The notes: generated by a model not told the origin, from the sequence alone. Shown: positions 48,312 through 59,790, numbered from the stretch's first letter. The stretch is 64,000 nt of DNA from Myoxocephalus aenaeus (GCA_038501785.1 JBAMJR010000025.1:2276001-2340000), one strand, 5' to 3'. Translations and numbers: made by a program.

Positions 48312-48326
48312 GGTTGGCCACCCCTG
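48312..48326. mobile_element. Right terminal inverted repeat of the hAT element
   Basis: GGTTGGCCACCCCTG is the reverse complement of CAGGGGTGGCCAACC, a typical vertebrate hAT end. It is followed by CCCTAGGT, a plausible 8-bp target with a CTAG core. It lies 317 bases past the transposase stop. The left end was not found. Confidence 0.65.
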
Positions 48327-48660
48327 CCCTAGGTCTAACCATACAGAGAGCCAGTGTATGACCTGAATGGGCTGAAAGGTGCGAGGTGGAAAAAGAGAGA
48401 AACCAGGACAGATGCTCTCATTTGTCCTCTGGGTGATGCATTAGATCAAGAGACATTCTGGTTGTTGCCGAGGTTTGGAACAAAGTTAGAGAATCAATAC
48501 CTTCCCCTCCCGGTGCTGTTGATCGCTCCTTTTGCTTGGCCAAGAAGGAAATTGGCAAGAATGCTCCTTCCTTTTATTTTTTCAAAGAAACTTTCACACT
48601 GAAGAGCACAGTAAGTCCAATGAATGTGTCCGGGGTCAGTCCAGTGCGTCTTAGCATAGG

Positions 48661-48710
48661 ATGAAGAAGATGAAGAGGATGAAGAGGACGAAGAGGACGA
48701 AGAGGACGCG
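48661..48710. repeat. GATGAAGAGGA-type imperfect purine repeat
   Basis: Five to six copies of GAAGAGGAC/T. On the plus strand it would encode an Asp/Glu run, on the minus strand a Ser run. A stop lies immediately upstream in the acidic frame; see findings for the exon question. Confidence 0.8.
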
Positions 48711-49946
48711 TCGAGCGACCGCCGTCTCGAAGGCTGCGTGGTTTCAGAGTTACGTGACATGGTAACTTTCTCGCGGCAGTTCGGCAGCTTTCCTTTGAGG
48801 GAAAGCGTCGTCCCGGCGGACAGAAAAAAAAGAAGTCGTGTCGAGCGACACAAAAAAAGGACGATGTGTGTCTCACCTCTCCAACTGGTTCTCGTAACAT
48901 TTCCTTAAAGTGACAGCGTAGAAGTGTGATTATATAGGACAACCTTTCTAAGTAAAACCTACTCTACATGTTGGCTTGAGGCTCGTTATGGTACTTTATC
49001 ATATTACGTGACACAGTCCATCAAAGGCTGTTATTATTAACATCTCATATTAGGAGCATATCTATCTCACCTTAAGAGCACCGGTATCGCATAAACCCGA
49101 TCAATCGTTTTTCTCAACGTTTAAACGCATAGCATTGCGTGTTCCTGCAGACATAATCCAAAGCTGATATGAAACACATTTCTGAAACATATTTTTGGTT
49201 GTGAAACATCGACATTCAATCAACATTCTTGTTGAGCAAGTGTGTCGTAGAGGCCGATCAGACAGTGGAGACGGAATGAGGAAAGTCACGGTCGGACGAA
49301 CATATCACCAATTTAAAAATATTGTCACTGGCATAAAACGACATAAGGCCCAACCAATAAAGCAAACATTTCATGTTTAATGTCTATGGAACAACACAAA
49401 AACAAAAAACGCAGCCAAAAGCTACAAAGCCTGAGCCAAAACACACACAAAAGAGACACAAAAAGCCAGAGCTCTGGCTTGTGGAGCCAGACAGCTAAAC
49501 AGCTGAACATGGACGGAGACAGAATGCCAAACGAATCCACAGAGGAAAGAGGAACAGAAGAGCAGGAAGAGGAGGGATCGATGCTTTATCAGTGTTCCCA
49601 GACCCTAAAATCTCTTTTGGCTCAACATCAAGAGAATTGCAGTTGCTGCTCTTTTGCTGTAAGAATTGATTTTTATAGTTCAATTAATTAATGTATTTCC
49701 TTGTTGTGATTGCAGACTCTGCGGATGTTTTTGCACTCAGGGGTTTGCTTTCAGAGAAGAAGATGCATGGAGGACAGAAGAGAGAGCAACGAGGGAGATG
49801 GAGGAAGTGTTGCTTCACAGCATTGGCTGAGATGAATTCATTATTAATGGCCGCATGCCATTCGGGTGGAGTGTCCTGGTGTTGCACGCTGCTCACTAAC
49901 GGCTCACTGGCAAGCAAGGAACAGAGCTAGCAATAATGCTATGGAC

Positions 49947-49947
<1 letters not shown>
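48711..49947. other. Unique-looking tract, no gene recognised
   Basis: A good acceptor-like sequence ends at about 49713 (TTCCTTGTTGTGATTGCAG) and is followed by an open frame with no recognisable similarity. No matching donor or partner exon is evident, so it is not annotated as an exon. Confidence 0.45.

Positions 49948-50009
<62 letters not shown>
49948..50009. repeat. (TG)n microsatellite
   Basis: About 30 units with one TTTG interruption. Confidence 0.96.
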
Positions 50010-50010
<1 letters not shown>

Positions 50011-50346
50011 GTTTCTCAAACTCACACCTGGATTTCTTGATTTGTTTTTGTTTCGGGGAATACAACTTGGTAAACTTTCCTACACTCGAAATAAAAAGTA
50101 GTTCATGGAAATGTTTATTTTTTACTGAGTCTTGTTTAAAAAAAAAAAAAAGGAACATCAACCTGACCCGCTATCATTGGAAACTGTTTGGAAAAGAGAA
50201 GGAACGTATGAATATGCTGATATTCCTTGCAATCAACATACATTCCATGCATTAATTATACATGTAAACTCATAATAGCCAGATTGCACATAAGAAGTGG
50301 ACGTTTTGGCCGTTATGATTTTGTTTTTTTGCAACCAGGACCTAAC

Positions 50347-50773
50347 ACAAGAGGGTGGAGCTAATTACCGAACACTAACAAAGACATGTTCCATTTACGA
50401 CTAACTTTCGTGAACTGAAAACACATTATGACAATGACACGACGCCATGGAAGCAACCTGTCAATCACAGTAAGCCCCGCCCCTAAAGCATCCCCTGCTT
50501 TATGGTCTGTTTGACTCTAAATGACCATAATTTACTAAATAAACATCATGCTGTATTGAAGAAGACTTGAAACTAGAGATTGAGACATAAACTCATGTTT
50601 ACAATGTTTACTGAGGGAATAAATCAAGAGAGAAGTAGAGTCATTTATATAGACTTCTATACAACCAGAGGAGTCACCCCCTGGTGGTCAGTAGAGATAA
50701 TGCAGCTTTAACACATGAAGCATAGACTTCTATACAACCAGAGGAGGCGCCCCCTGGTGGTCAGGAGAGAGAA
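50347..50773 (+). repeat. Dispersed teleost repeat, copy 2
   Basis: Collinear with 23826-24251, with a longer stretch of identity between TATGGTCTGTTTGACTCTAA and the GCCCCCTGGTGGTCAG end. It keeps CAGTAAGCCCCGCCCCTAAA, which copy 1 lacks. Also ends with the tandem CTTCTATACAACCAGAGGAG pair. Confidence 0.8.
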
Positions 50774-52200
50774 TGGTTGTCGCCTGATAAATAATAACAC
50801 ATAGAGAGATTATGAGTGGGTCGCCCTGCGCACAAAGACAAGGTACCCCAACAGAACGACACAGCCTGTGCTCCTATAAAAGGATGGCGGTAACTCTCCA
50901 TCACACCTCTGGGCAAAACTCACAGCAACAAAACAATGAAAATGCAACCCAGGTTGTCAAAACTTTTTTTTTTTACAGTGCATTTGAGAGCTTTCAATCC
51001 GGCCACAGACTCACACTCATGAGTGACGTCACCTCGCAGGCCTTTGTGATATAGGAGTCTGATGAGTGTGTCTTTATAGACAATCAGCACAGGGACTCCC
51101 ATATCCTCCACTCTTCGTCCCTGGTGTTTAGCGCTTGATTCGTCTTCCCATCCCTCCGCCCACTCCTCCTCCGCTCTTCCCTGCCGCCTCCCTCCGGCTG
51201 CTCATGGAGGCTGGACATTGAAGTAGCATCCTCCGTTAGCGACAGCCCACCTCTTCTGCCGCTCCTGCACCTTCTTCAGAGCCCACGCACACCCGGAGCA
51301 CGGCTGCCCTTTCAAGTCTTCCCTGGAGTGCACATTAATATGAATGCATATCTCGTTATTCCACATTCAAAGAGTTCGGCCCGGAACGGGAAGAAAGCGG
51401 TGCTTTGCATAGAGCAAAGACAATTACCTGAAGTATGTCGGCTCACATTTTGTGGCAGAAAGATGAACAAACAACGAAGGCAGCAGTTGAGCCTTGCATC
51501 TTTTTTTATTACCCTAAACAAGCGAAATCTGCGCGACTTCCTTTCACTCAAGTCAGCGCTTATGAAGAAGATTCTGGCAACAAGTGCATTTCTCTTCTTC
51601 ATTCGGGATGCCACGGTCTTGTTCTGTAGAAAACCAGCTCAGCAGTATTGGAAACAGATGAACTGATCTCACCACACTGGCAGAGACATCTCTTGCTTTC
51701 ATAACCATCACATTCCAGTATGGAATAGGATTTTCAATTACTTAAGGTGGACTTAAGTAATTGAAGGATTTCCAATTACTTAAGGTGGACTTTTTGCAGA
51801 CTAGGCTGCCAGTCTCCTAATGTCTTTAAATTGTTTGTTATTTTTATTATATTGTTATTATGAACAGGAGGGATGCTTTTATTTTGAAGGATAAAGGTTT
51901 TTCTTATAACTGTCTATTTACTTCAGTGTTTTTTGGGGGGGAAAACTCCATATTTTCCTAGAAAGAGGAATATTATGTGTTATCACAGGAAGTTTACTGA
52001 CTTTTATTTGTCTTTGTAATGAATTTTTTTTTGCACCTCTTTTTTTTGCAATGTAATATCAAAGTAATTTCACATTAATCTTCGTGGTGCACTGTACAGT
52101 ATGTTCTTTAGAGTAAATATCACGGTATGGAGGCGCCGCTTGCCTTCATGCATTGTGAGATGGAAACATCCATCGCCATGGTTACTGACAGACACGCCGC
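50774..52200. other. Unique-looking tract; small foldback at 51734-51764
   Basis: TCAATTACTTAAG and its exact reverse complement face each other across 5 bases, and the same word plus GTGGACTT recurs as a direct copy at 51773-51792. No gene recognised. Confidence 0.5.
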
Positions 52201-52223
52201 CGCTTGCTCTTTACATGTTCTCT

Positions 52224-52246
52224 GAACATGTTCTCTGAACATGTTC
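52224..52246. promoter_or_regulatory. Two tandem GAACATGTTC decamers, p53-site-like
   Basis: GAACATGTTC at 52224-52233 and 52237-52246, spacer TCT. Each fits the p53-family half-site RRRCWWGYYY at all ten positions, and two half-sites with a short spacer form a full response element. They sit in a short (ACATGTTCTCT) tandem repeat, so the pair may simply reflect that repeat. Confidence 0.3.
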
Positions 52247-52600
52247 TCTTTACATGTTCTCTTCATGTTGCGTAAAGCCGGCCTGAAAATGTTTGAGAGA
52301 AAAAACCTGCGTCACAAAAATTTGTCTTTTTTTTTCTTGTGCTGGCCGTCAGCACAAGAACAAAAAAAGAGTTGAAGTCCTCCACACGCAAGTTATCAAT
52401 TGTACACGTTCACCCGTTCACACGTTCACACCTGGCAGCTGCTCACCGCCGTGTGTTCTGCTCTCTGCCGTCTGTTCATCCTCCTCCCTCAGCCCGTGTT
52501 TTTTGTTGTTTCCCTCCAGCTGCTGCAGAGATTCAAACCGGCAACCTTTCCTCCTGAGCAACGTGCTCCCCGGTGAAGGAGGAGCGCTGTAGAAAGCAAT

Positions 52601-52693
52601 TAAGTGGAAGTCTGACATTGGTAAAACAGGATAATTGCTCATTTCAGTCTCTGGTGGTAAATCTAGAAAGTGTAAATGCATCAGGGTCCAGGG
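52601..52693 (+). repeat. 93-bp inverted dispersed repeat, copy 1
   Basis: The reverse complement of 55208-55300 at 92 of 93 positions. It starts TAAGTGGAAGTCTGACATTG and ends ATCAGGGTCCAGGG. Flanks are unrelated. No target duplication seen. Confidence 0.93.
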
Positions 52694-53080
52694 CAGTGGC
52701 GTCCCTAGGCTAAAACACCGGCATTATAAGTGGACCAATGATCAGCCCATTGGTTCCAATTTGTCTTCCTGGTTTTTGAGATAATGAGCCTCTTTCTCTC
52801 TGTTGCTCAATTCACCGGACAACACACACACACACCTGTGCAAAACACACACACATTTCACACTCGTCACACACAATTGTGCACATGCACACACACACAC
52901 ACATGCTTTCTCACGCCATACTAACACACACGCCATTAAGTTAATTAACCAATACATCTTTTGGAGACCTGGCCGTATCTAACAGAGAGGATATGAAGTT
53001 ACTCACGGGAGACGACACACAATGGCCTGAAACTACAAAGAGTTCCCAACAAACTTATCTTGTTTCCACGGCGAGCAGAG

Positions 53081-53268
53081 GAGGAGGAGGAGGAGGAGGA
53101 GGAGGAGGAGGAGGGGAGAGAGAGAGAGAGAGAGAGAGACCACACACACACACACTACCTGCCATAGACTGTTATGTCTCTACTGGCAGTGCAGCCCTGT
53201 GCCGACATCACAACTGGTTTATTGTAGCGCGCTGAGAAAGCTCAACACAATGCCGTAGTACAGATGGT

Positions 53269-53339
<71 letters not shown>
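53081..53339. repeat. (GGA)n-(GA)n-(CA)n compound run and (TG)n run
   Basis: GGA about 53078-53114, GA to 53139, CA to 53155; then TG at 53271-53339. Confidence 0.96.
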
Positions 53340-53341
<2 letters not shown>

Positions 53342-55207
53342 ACTTGTTTTACTTGCCGGCCTTAAACAGCTCACGTGACTTGTGGACTGACGTAGACAAA
53401 ATGTCACCGTTGGTTAAGAAAAGTCAGGTGTGTGATTGACCCAGCGACCGCGTGGTCGTCCTCATCCCACGCCAGCTGCTCTGAGCGTAACAGTGATAAT
53501 AATAAGTTGGGTAACAGTGATGCTCCTGTGTGTAAACTGACACGCAAGAGCATCGTCTCTGGTCTGGTTGTCCACAGTCTTCTTCTTGGAGAACGCCGTG
53601 TGAAATAACTCGACTAGTCGGTCTCTCACTCGTCTCTGTCGCGATGCTTGCCAGAATACACATCTTTGATTGGCTGAGCAGCATCACGTGATGTGATTTC
53701 CAACACATGTAATTGTTCGGTTAGAGGATACAACGCCGTCCAGCCTACGGACCCCGGCTCCTCCGTCTGCCGTGTCATCACCATTTATAACTGTAACCGC
53801 TGAAAGAAGGGAGGAAAAGCCACACATGGAGGAGAGAAAGAGGGAAGGAAGATGGAAAAAGGAGAAAGCGTCTGGGCCTAGACACCACTATGATTTAAAG
53901 TGGAACATTCTTTTCCAGTGTGATTAGCAGAGCTAACGTTTTCTCTGCTAATCTGCAGCTCGCCACCTTGACAGTGCCGACCTTTAGAGGGAGGCAGAGT
54001 TCAAACTAGAGGAAGCTGTTGTAGCTTATTAGCAGTGTTCCTTATCCACTTTTATTTAACCTCCTCTGTCAGAGAGACACCTTCTAAGTGAAGAAAAACA
54101 TCTCTTTGCCCAAAAGAGGAATGCTGTATGTGTAACCATGACAAGTTGTCTCCAAGCACGAGGAATCCATTTGTTTCACAAAGCAGCAGATTTGTGTATC
54201 ACTTCCTGGATTGAGGATCATACAGGTTGTAAGTGCTAACACAGCCTTTAGCCACCATATTGGAAGTCATCAGCATACAGTCTACACTCTTTTTAAATTT
54301 ATTTGTTCAATCTCAGAATGTGTCTCTAATATTCTGGTGTTCTGCCAAAAGGCCGGACCATACCTCATCCACCAGACGTGCAATAATAGACGTTACTGGG
54401 TTGAAACTCGCTCTTGCTGATGATAATCCACGATCTTGTTCCCACGCTCTTCTACTGACTAAATATTCCAGCACTGGATGAATTAAATTTACTGGGAGAG
54501 TAAAAAGTGAAGTGATGTGTTTGCAGTGTATCGTGCTGTTGGACACCACTGGGAGTGTCTGTGTGCTTCCCTTACAAGTCTTCATCGCGGAGGTTCAGTG
54601 CTGCACTGTCTCTGCCGTTTGAGGAGGACAGTATTTATTGACACTAAAACTAACTATAAAACAGAGTACTTATAAAAGTTATTGTTGGGAGTCTTTTATC
54701 TAGCGTTACCACAGTGGTGCCAGGTCAGGAGAATTCTAAACTTTGTTTGAAAAGTTGGAGCTTTTTCAGTTGAGGGTTAGGGTTAGTTACATGTTGAGAT
54801 GTGTGGTTATGAATATTCATATGTCTGTGTTCTATCATCATGGAAGTTGTCTTTGCCATCCAGCTACTCCCTGTTATATCTTTGGTTTGGTTTTGGTTAC
54901 TTTATTAGTACCCGTAGGTAGACTTGGTTTAAAGTAGAAAACAGTAGAAAACAGTAGAAAATGAGGCATCCATCTCGACATCATTACAACAAACACAGAC
55001 AACCAGACAGACATGATGAAAGTACTCAAAGCTCCAGATCAGTGCTGTTATTATGATGTGTTCACCTGTGTGATGGAACAAAGCTGTTTTATACCTCTTT
55101 GTTCTGCACCGTGGTTCTAAACACCTCCTCTAGACTCTAGAGGGAGAACCTGAATACTCAAAGTTACCTCAGTGGTTGAAAATAAACCCATTTTGAGTTG
55201 TCTGGCT
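53340..55207. other. Unique-looking tract, no gene recognised
   Basis: No element recognised. Two TTAGGG-like units near 54773-54788 are too few to mean a telomere-derived sequence. Confidence 0.5.
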
Positions 55208-55300
55208 CCCTGGACCCTGATGCATTTACACTTTCTATATTTACCACCAGAGACTGAAATGAGCAATTATCCTGTTTTACCAATGTCAGACTTCCACTTA
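55208..55300 (-). repeat. 93-bp inverted dispersed repeat, copy 2
   Basis: The opposite-strand twin of 52601-52693, with one difference (ATATAG against ATCTAG context). Its outer end touches the RTE-like fragment at 55301. Confidence 0.93.
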
Positions 55301-55480
55301 CATCCGTCCATCCATTATCTGTAACCACTTATCCTTCACAGGGGGGTTCTCCCTGACATTGGCGAGGTGTGGGGTGCACCTTGGACGATCACACAGAAAG
55401 ACAGGCAACCCTTCAGCTCAGTCACACCTGAGGGTAGAAAGCCTCTAGCTGTGAGGCGACAGCACCACCGCACCAATGTG
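55301..55480 (+). mobile_element. RTE/Expander-like LINE 3'-region fragment
   Basis: CCGTCCATCCATTATCTGTA, CACTTATCC, CTGACATTGGCGAGGTGTGG, GGTGCACCTTGGACGATCAC and CTGTGAGGCGACAGCACCAC follow, in order, the well-known teleost repeat that begins CATCCATCCATTTTCTATAC and ends near GTGAGGCGACAG. It is worn and has lost internal pieces. Confidence 0.75.
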
Positions 55481-57710
55481 CACATTCTTTACCTACAGAT
55501 CGTCATATTTTAATTGTACTGTTTTGCCTGTCAGAGGCCGTTCAAAACATCTCTTTCTTATAAAAGAAGCCAATGTTTTATCGTTCCTCGTTTGTGCCGA
55601 CGATTCAAGCAGGAAAAGTTTAGAGTTCCTCCGAGTTGTGGAAGTTCTTCAGCTGTGACTCACCAGCCTCTACGGAGGAAGAGACTTTCCACCTGATTGA
55701 TGCAACTTGAGCACGATCCACACAGCAATGCACGGCCGACAGCATGTGTATTTATTGGGCTTTATCTGCTGGCATAACTTTCCACAGAGATGTTGTTAGA
55801 GGGCCCCATTAGAGCGTAAGGATTCAACTGTCATGCACCAAGATACGGCTGAAACTCAGTCTTCTGAAGAAAGATTTTGCTAAGCGAAGACCCGATGACC
55901 TTGCCTCCGTTTCAAACTACTCCTCTGGCTCTGGATTTAAAAGTTGATTTAATGGAGAGGATGGCGACTGAAAACAGATATTACCAATAGTGCCAGTGAG
56001 GACTTACACACTCAGCCCTGTAAGGACTAGCGGTCCTCGGAGTTACCCATTCAACAAAGGTCAGCCTGCCGTAGCAATGATGGGATTAGATTCAGTAGCT
56101 TATCTTGCCATGGAAATGTAATTCTAAAGTAAACTCTTACACAAGACACAATGGCCTTCGCCGCTCTCAGAGATACAGTGTGGGTGTGCTTTACTGAGGT
56201 GAGCGGCAGATGATATCCTTGAAATACACATTATATTGCAGACCTCCTTCCACGCAAGCAGGCATTCAATCCGGAGAGCCCTAGGATATACAATTAGGAT
56301 GTAACATGATTAGGGAAGGATGTAATACAAAGTGGTTTAATTTGATGGAGTGGGCTGGAGCCAAAGAGAGAGAGGAGGAAGAGAAAGGGTCTCTATTCTC
56401 CTCCGTGGCATGATGGGATCAGGTTTTCTATTAACGCCATGGCGACGACAGCTTTACAATGCCATCTGTTGGCGCTCAAACTCCACTGGAGGCTGCAGAT
56501 AAGCGCTTCAGCCTTCCACCCTGGATCTCGCTCACGCTCTCCCTTTCTCTCGGATCTGAAAGTGGATTTGTGAGGAGGAGATAAGAAGAGGAGCGAGCGC
56601 ACCCTCTTTTATTCCCTCTCCCGCTAATTCCTGGTGGGTCTCTCTTTCTCTCAGGCATGTCTCACCTTGCGTTTCCTTCAGGTTCTTATGTTCCTACAGC
56701 CTTACACTCCGAGTCCCCTGCTTTGAGTCCTTTGCTGTGACTTTCAGGCGTCCTGGTTTCTGATCACTGGACTGGAAGACAGGAGATAAGAGGACCGACT
56801 TGTCTCCTGCTGCTAGATCCCAGATCATTGTCTTCAGCGGCTTTGCCTCCCGCTCGCTTCTCTTTTGCTTTCCCGTACAAAACTGCAGATAAGACGGACA
56901 ATGAACCTCTTACCAAAACATGCACTTTTCAGAAAAGTTTTACAAAGTTGACAGCTTTGAATCGACTCTTCTCCAAACGAACGCAGACGCGGCCCAATGC
57001 TACGCTGTGATTGGCCAACTCTCCAGGTCTGAATCAATGACTCTCATGCATTGGTTTCAACATGTTATACATTTTTAGGCTGGCTTTGTGGATTTAAATA
57101 GTGTGATAGAGACTTGTACATGATACTTGTTGGAGTCAGGTCTCCATAACATTTCTAAAACGTTAGTTGAGCTAAAATTAGCATAGTAAATTAGCACGTT
57201 AGCTTGACTTGAGTAGCAGCAGGGTGCGAGGCTTAACACAGGGTCAATTGATATCTAAAAAACATTTGAGGGATTTGATAGAATTCTTGAAGTGATGTCC
57301 AAATGTACAGACCTTTGGGATTCCCAGAGGATTCATGACTTTGGTGATCCCTGAAGAATTTGTGGATTGGAAGGATTGCTATGAACTTTAGTACTGAAGT
57401 CCCTTTTCCCCACAAGATGGGCTTAAAATAAAAAGCAAAATGATTAGTAAATTTGATCATCTGATTTTTCATTTAAAGCTCATCATCAGGTCCAAATGTT
57501 AATCCATCCAAAACCAGTAAAACGGATGACGCTCCCATCAGCATCAGCTGTATCATGTGTTTAGTGTTAACTAGTAAGTAGCTAACGTTAATTACAGTTA
57601 TAAGTGTTATACTGATGGAAAGTGTGCATAAAGGGCTCGACATGTCTGAGAGAAAGCCCTCAAGCACTAAATGCTGATGCAGGCCAGCTCAGGTCCAGAG
57701 AGGCCGGTAG
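55481..57710. other. Unique-looking tract, no gene recognised
   Basis: No simple repeats of note. Stretches 55700-55870 and 56060-56350 are candidate conserved non-coding sequence by appearance only. Frames here overlap on both strands and show no domain. Confidence 0.45.
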
Positions 57711-57761
57711 GGGTCTGGTGGATCTGGTGGGTCTGGTGGATCTGGTGGATCTGGTGGGTCT
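57711..57761. repeat. 9-bp (GGTGGATCT) minisatellite
   Basis: About five to six units alternating GGATCT and GGGTCT. Confidence 0.9.
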
Positions 57762-58111
57762 GCAGGACAACACAGGTTGGGTAACACCAGGCCGCCTCTG
57801 TATGGATTCACCACAACTAAAAAGCGTATGCAGATAGGAAGACAGGAATATGCGTACACATTCGTTTCATCCGATGTATGAAGCCGCACATACACGTGAT
57901 TCTGTTTGATCGTTGTTGGCATGCTGACGTAAGCATTCAGCTCACAGCTCTGCTCTCTAAGCTCAGCCTCACAGAGCCGCATGACGTGGGCAACTTTAAC
58001 TCAATGAAACATTCTCAAATCTCTCTGTCTCCACATCCAGGCCGGGAGAAACGCATGTCTCTTAGCATCAATTTGTGTCTCAACATTATGGTGCAAGTGA
58101 ATGACCATGAC

Positions 58112-58340
58112 TGTCATGCTCACTGTCACTCTTTACTGTCACTCTTTACTGTCATGCTCACTGTCACTCTTTACTGTCACTCTTTACTGTCATGCTCACT
58201 GTCACTCTTTACTGTCACTCTTTACTGTCATGCTCACTGTCACTCTTTACTGTCACTCTTTACTGTCATGCTCACTGTCACTCTTTACTGTCACTCTTTA
58301 CTGTCATTCTCACTGTCACTCTTTACTGTCACTCTTTTGC
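58112..58340. repeat. 38-bp minisatellite, ~6 copies
   Basis: The unit is TGTCATGCTCACTGTCACTC, TTTACTGTCACTCTTTAC. Nearly identical copies, each itself built of TCACTCTTTACTG sub-units. Open frames of up to 210 codons over it are artefacts. Confidence 0.93.
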
Positions 58341-58614
58341 TTGGTCACACGGTTCAAATCACTCTGGCGAGGGAACTTAATTTAGAGAGCACATTTCATA
58401 ACAGAAACTCAACGTGCTTCACATTTAGAAGAAAAATAGGAGGAGAAAAAGACAAAAGAAATGGGGAAAAATTAAATAGACACCTTTTTTTCTTTTCATT
58501 ACTGCTATAACACTGTATTATCAAGGAGGTTTTCCCTCAAGCAGTTTAGCAGCATGGGGGAACTACTACGAAAGCTTCCTCAGGTCATCTGCTGGGTCTG
58601 CTGTCTGAACCTGC

Positions 58615-58800
58615 TCATGGAAACACGCTTTGTTCCATCAGTCCACTCAGAACAATATACTTTAACTCCTGTTTAATCAAAGACCTAGATACAGGAATAT
58701 CAAAGTGTGCAGCAATTACACATAGATCATCTTTCCTACGACTGTCAAGCTGTTCTAAAGTAGGATTTTCCACAAAATATTCCACACTAAACAGAGTCAT
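58615..58800 (-). CDS. Gag-like N-terminal domain of a teleost LTR retroelement, fragment
   Basis: On the minus strand ATG at 58800 opens 61 codons to a stop at 58615. It includes ENPTLEQLDSRRKDDL and VIAAHFDIP, the SAP-like N-terminal pattern (acidic start, LD..RK.DL, HF.IP) I know from fish retroelement gag-like proteins. The leader just upstream on the minus strand has AACATAAGCGGGGGCTCCC and CCAGGAT before the ATG. This resembles the GGGGGCTCGTCCGGGAT-type primer-binding region next to a gag start. The frame stops after this domain, so it is a truncated copy. Confidence 0.55.
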   Translation of the reverse strand: MTLFSVEYFVENPTLEQLDSRRKDDLCVIAAHFDIPVSRSLIKQELKYIVLSGLMEQSVFP

Positions 58801-58853
58801 ATCCTGGACTGGAATATGGGAGCCCCCGCTTATGTTACGGCCTATCTTCCCTA

Positions 58854-59486
58854 ATGCCGTGTTCACACCAAAAGAGTTGCGAAATATTCGCACGAGTAGA
58901 TTACATGTTAAGTCAATGCACAGAAGTGAATGGTTGCGCAAAAGCAAATTTTTCGCCGGGCGGCGCGAATGAGGCTAAAAGCGTTGTGAATATTCGCGTT
59001 TACGCTTTTATGCCGGACTTGAAATATTTCAAAAATTCGCCCGATCGGTGCTGAGTAGCTCCGCCCGGCATCACCGCCGTCCGCTGAAGAAGCGCTGGAA
59101 GCGGCTTCATTCAGACACTCGTCCTGGAGGAGTCGGAGCTGTGTGCGACTACGGAGAATATTATGAACCCAGACATGGGGGCGTTTGATGTTCCGACGTT
59201 TGTGGGACTTCCTCAACAAGTATAAAGCAGAACTAGTGGTTATTTCAATGGTGGATGAAGGAAATAGTAAATTCACAGAGTAAAGCCACGGAGATACCAT
59301 CAGAAATGGTTGTTATTCCTTCCATGGTGGATAGCGGAAATGAAAACAGTTTTACAGAGAATGACGCGCCCCTTTTCCGCCGCGAATGGTTGCGAAAAAG
59401 CAAATTAACCACATAAAGTCGAGCGACTGAAGTCAAGCGAAAAAGCGTTGCGAAAATTCGCAACTCTTTTGGTGTAAACACGGCAT
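58854..59486. mobile_element. MITE-like DNA element, copy 2 (633 bp), inserted in retroelement leader
   Basis: Terminal inverted repeats of about 32 bases: ATGCCGTGTTCACACCAAAA on the left and TTTTGGTGTAAACACGGCAT on the right, extending inwards through GAGTTGCGAA. TA flanks both ends (58852-58853 and 59487-59488). The interior shares ATGAACCCAGACATGG, TTTGATGTTCCGACG and AGCAGAACTAGTGGTTATTT with copy 1. The outside sequence on each side belongs to the retroelement whose gag-like start lies at 58800. Related to the TGCTGYGTTCACACC family. Confidence 0.8.
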
Positions 59487-59488
59487 TA

Positions 59489-59790
59489 GGGTACACAGGG
59501 CGTAACACACATGGATGGATAAGATTTTACTCCGATCTTTTCTGAAAAGAGGGCAGAGTTAAATCAGGGGGCGTAACACAGAGAATCCATGAAACCACTT
59601 GTTGTTGTGAAACACATCTGTTACCTTGTGCCGTTTGTTCTCCTCAAGCTGGAAGACATGCACCGTGTGCACTCTGTGGCCGTCTGAGTCACTGGCAGAG
59701 GTGGGTGTTTCTAACAGGGGCAGGTGTAACACACAGTATGTCAAGGACCATGTTGACACAGCTTATGTAACACTTTGAATTCAGTGTCTA
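59489..59790 (-). mobile_element. Probable LTR or leader part of the interrupted retroelement
   Basis: GGGCGTAACACA recurs at about 59498 and 59570, and TGTAACAC words continue to 59770. With the MITE removed this would be upstream, on the minus strand, of the primer-binding-like site and gag-like start. LTR ends were not defined. Confidence 0.35.

Noticed and set aside
49691..49930. Plus-strand frame after a strong acceptor-like TTGTGATTGCAG
   Set aside because: No donor at a sensible place, no similarity, and the frame ends by a stop next to a TG repeat.
54770..54792. TTAGGG-like units as an interstitial telomere repeat
   Set aside because: Only two units, well within chance.
57878..58510. 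210-codon plus-strand frame
   Set aside because: Built on the 38-bp minisatellite; the flanking residues are not recognisable.
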